From positions 1 to 7,033 of the forward strand of contig JAQULN010000148.1 in assembly GCA_028718575.1 (NCBI GenBank): DNA of 7,033 nt, in the 5' to 3' direction. The first letter of the stretch is position 1, and each line of letters opens with the position of its first letter. Below the pieces are notes generated by a model. That model worked only from the letters and a program-made list of their open reading frames with translations, made no database searches and was not told the origin of the DNA. A program made the position numbers and the translations under genes. Positions 6,073-7,033 of this stretch are shown here, one piece after another. This DNA comes from Candidatus Krumholzibacteriia bacterium (GTDB taxonomy: Bacteria; Krumholzibacteriota; Krumholzibacteriia; LZORAL124-64-63).

Positions 6073-7033
6073 GCCGTTTCACCGCCGGCCGCGGCCAGCT
6101 CGCTGCGCTGCTGAAAGTGAAACTTGATGGCGGCGATGAGCCGCGCGTTCTCCGCTTCGGTGCCGAGGCTGATGCGCGCGCAGTTGATGAAGGCCGGCTC
6201 CTTGAAAAACTTGATGACGAGTCCTTCGTCCAGAAGATCTTGCTTCAACCGCGGAATGATCCCTTCTGGCAGCTTGACCAGCAGGAAGTTGGCTTCCGAC
6301 TCGTAGACCTCACAACCAGCGCAGGTTCGGAATAGCCGGTAGAAGCGGCGCCGATCAGCAGCCATGCGCTCGGCGAGGTCGGCGTAGTACGCCGGACTGT
6401 CGAGCGCCGCGAGGGCAAGCTGCTCGGAGATCCGGTTGAAGCCCAGGTTGCGGGCGCAGAAACGGCGGAACCCCGGCAGCCCGTCGCCGAGGATGCCGTA
6501 GCCGATGCGCGCGCCAGCCAGGGCGAACAGCTTGCTGAACGTGCGTAGAATCAAAAGATTCGGGTAGCGCCGGGTCAGGGCGGCGTAATCGTCGATCTCG
6601 CCCGGCGTCAGGCCGAAATACGCTTGATCCAACACTATCGGCACATCGTGAAAATGATCCAGCACTCGCAACAGGTCCGCGCGGGCGATCACATTGCCGG
6701 TCGGATTGTTGGGCGAAGCGAGCAGGACCAACGCAGGGTCGACCGAGTCGCGCAGCCGCAACAACGCCTCGATGTCGAATTCATAGCGGGTCGGCGTGGC
6801 GCGGAGCGGGAACTCGACGGTCACGCCGCCGACCTCGTCGGCGATCGCCTTGTAGTACCACCACGATGCCTGCGGGATCAGGATCGTGCGGCCGGACGGC
6901 AGGAAATGGTGTACGGCTTCCTTGAGCAGGTCTTCGCAGCCGTAACTCAGGACGATTCGCTGTTCCGTCAAGCCGTGCAACTCAGCGAGCCGCACCGAGA
7001 GGTCGCTGTAGTTGCCCTGCTCGAAGGCGCGCG
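6069..7033 (-). CDS. HisC/CobD-like fold-type I PLP-dependent aminotransferase (partial, N-terminus missing)
   Basis: The frame is open to the right edge; 320 residues are visible and roughly 30-50 N-terminal residues are missing. A GTG at 6995 is internal, because clear homologous sequence (RAFEQGNYSDLSVRLAELHG) continues upstream of it. Visible motifs, counted from that GTG codon as residue 1: SYGCEDLLK (17-25, PLP phosphate region), SPNNPTGN (94-101), LDQAY (122-126, Asp to the pyridine nitrogen), RTFSKLFALAGARIGY (151-166, K155 the Schiff-base lysine), NFLLVKLP (236-243) and ARISLGT (273-279, the substrate carboxylate Arg274). This order is that of histidinol-phosphate aminotransferase and its relative threonine-phosphate decarboxylase (CobD). 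Since the neighbours are a cytidylyltransferase and a CDP-alcohol phosphotransferase and no his or cobalamin genes are visible, a role in making an amino-alcohol phosphate or an amino acid phosphate for lipid or glycan decoration is inferred. Transaminase and decarboxylase activity cannot be told apart here. Confidence 0.85.
   Translation of the reverse strand, partial: RAFEQGNYSDLSVRLAELHGLTEQRIVLSYGCEDLLKEAVHHFLPSGRTILIPQASWWYYKAIADEVGGVTVEFPLRATPTRYEFDIEALLRLRDSVDPALVLLASPNNPTGNVIARADLLRVLDHFHDVPIVLDQAYFGLTPGEIDDYAALTRRYPNLLILRTFSKLFALAGARIGYGILGDGLPGFRRFCARNLGFNRISEQLALAALDSPAYYADLAERMAADRRRFYRLFRTCAGCEVYESEANFLLVKLPEGIIPRLKQDLLDEGLVIKFFKEPAFINCARISLGTEAENARLIAAIKFHFQQRSELAAAGGETA

Noticed and set aside
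5120..6082. 320-residue minus-strand ORF in another frame of the phosphotransferase
   Set aside because: It is Arg/His/Pro-rich and lacks membrane segments, while the other frame has a perfect CDP-alcohol phosphotransferase signature.
6993..6995. GTG at 6995 as the true start of the aminotransferase
   Set aside because: The frame stays open to the window edge and the residues before it fit the HisC N-terminal region; the visible part would otherwise lack the usual N-terminal arm.

Overview
The window is GC-rich bacterial chromosomal DNA with compact genes, ATG/GTG starts, Shine-Dalgarno sites and mostly TGA stops. Two genes encode Sec-type signal peptides, which together with the composition suggests a diderm (Gram-negative) bacterium. 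The hypothetical families and the C-terminal ending of the secreted protein remind me of poorly cultured lineages (FCB group, Gemmatimonadota, Krumholzibacteriota or Eisenbacteria-like). That placement is an impression only. No rRNA, tRNA, CRISPR array, insertion sequence or phage gene was seen.

Layout: (1) Positions 1-369, minus strand: N-terminal part of a small membrane protein of unknown function, running off the left edge. (2) Positions 370-635: divergent intergenic region with a plausible sigma70-like promoter and a perfect inverted repeat. (3) Positions 636-1151, plus: a secreted 171-residue protein with two CxxC pairs. (4) Positions 1310-2773, plus: an HDOD-GAF signalling protein. (5) Positions 2829-2854: a strong hairpin between convergent genes, serving mainly the minus-strand gene. 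(6) Positions 2874-3593, minus: a secreted protein of unknown function with its own good extended -10 promoter. (7) From 3820 past the right edge, minus: a tightly packed operon of four genes.

The operon is the most interesting part. In transcription order it holds a HisC/CobD-like PLP enzyme (partial at the right edge), an integral-membrane CDP-alcohol phosphotransferase with a perfect catalytic signature, a COG1213/LicC-like cytidylyltransferase, and a LysE-type exporter interrupted by one in-frame TAG. Junctions are a 4-base ATGA overlap, a 56-base overlap and another 4-base ATGA overlap. Read together, the first three enzymes fit a route in which an amino-alcohol phosphate (or similar phosphate or phosphonate) is formed by the PLP enzyme, activated to a CDP derivative, and transferred to a membrane alcohol. 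That would resemble a prokaryotic Kennedy-type pathway or an unusual phospho- or phosphonolipid head-group pathway. The individual families are supported by sequence; the joint pathway and its substrate are inference.
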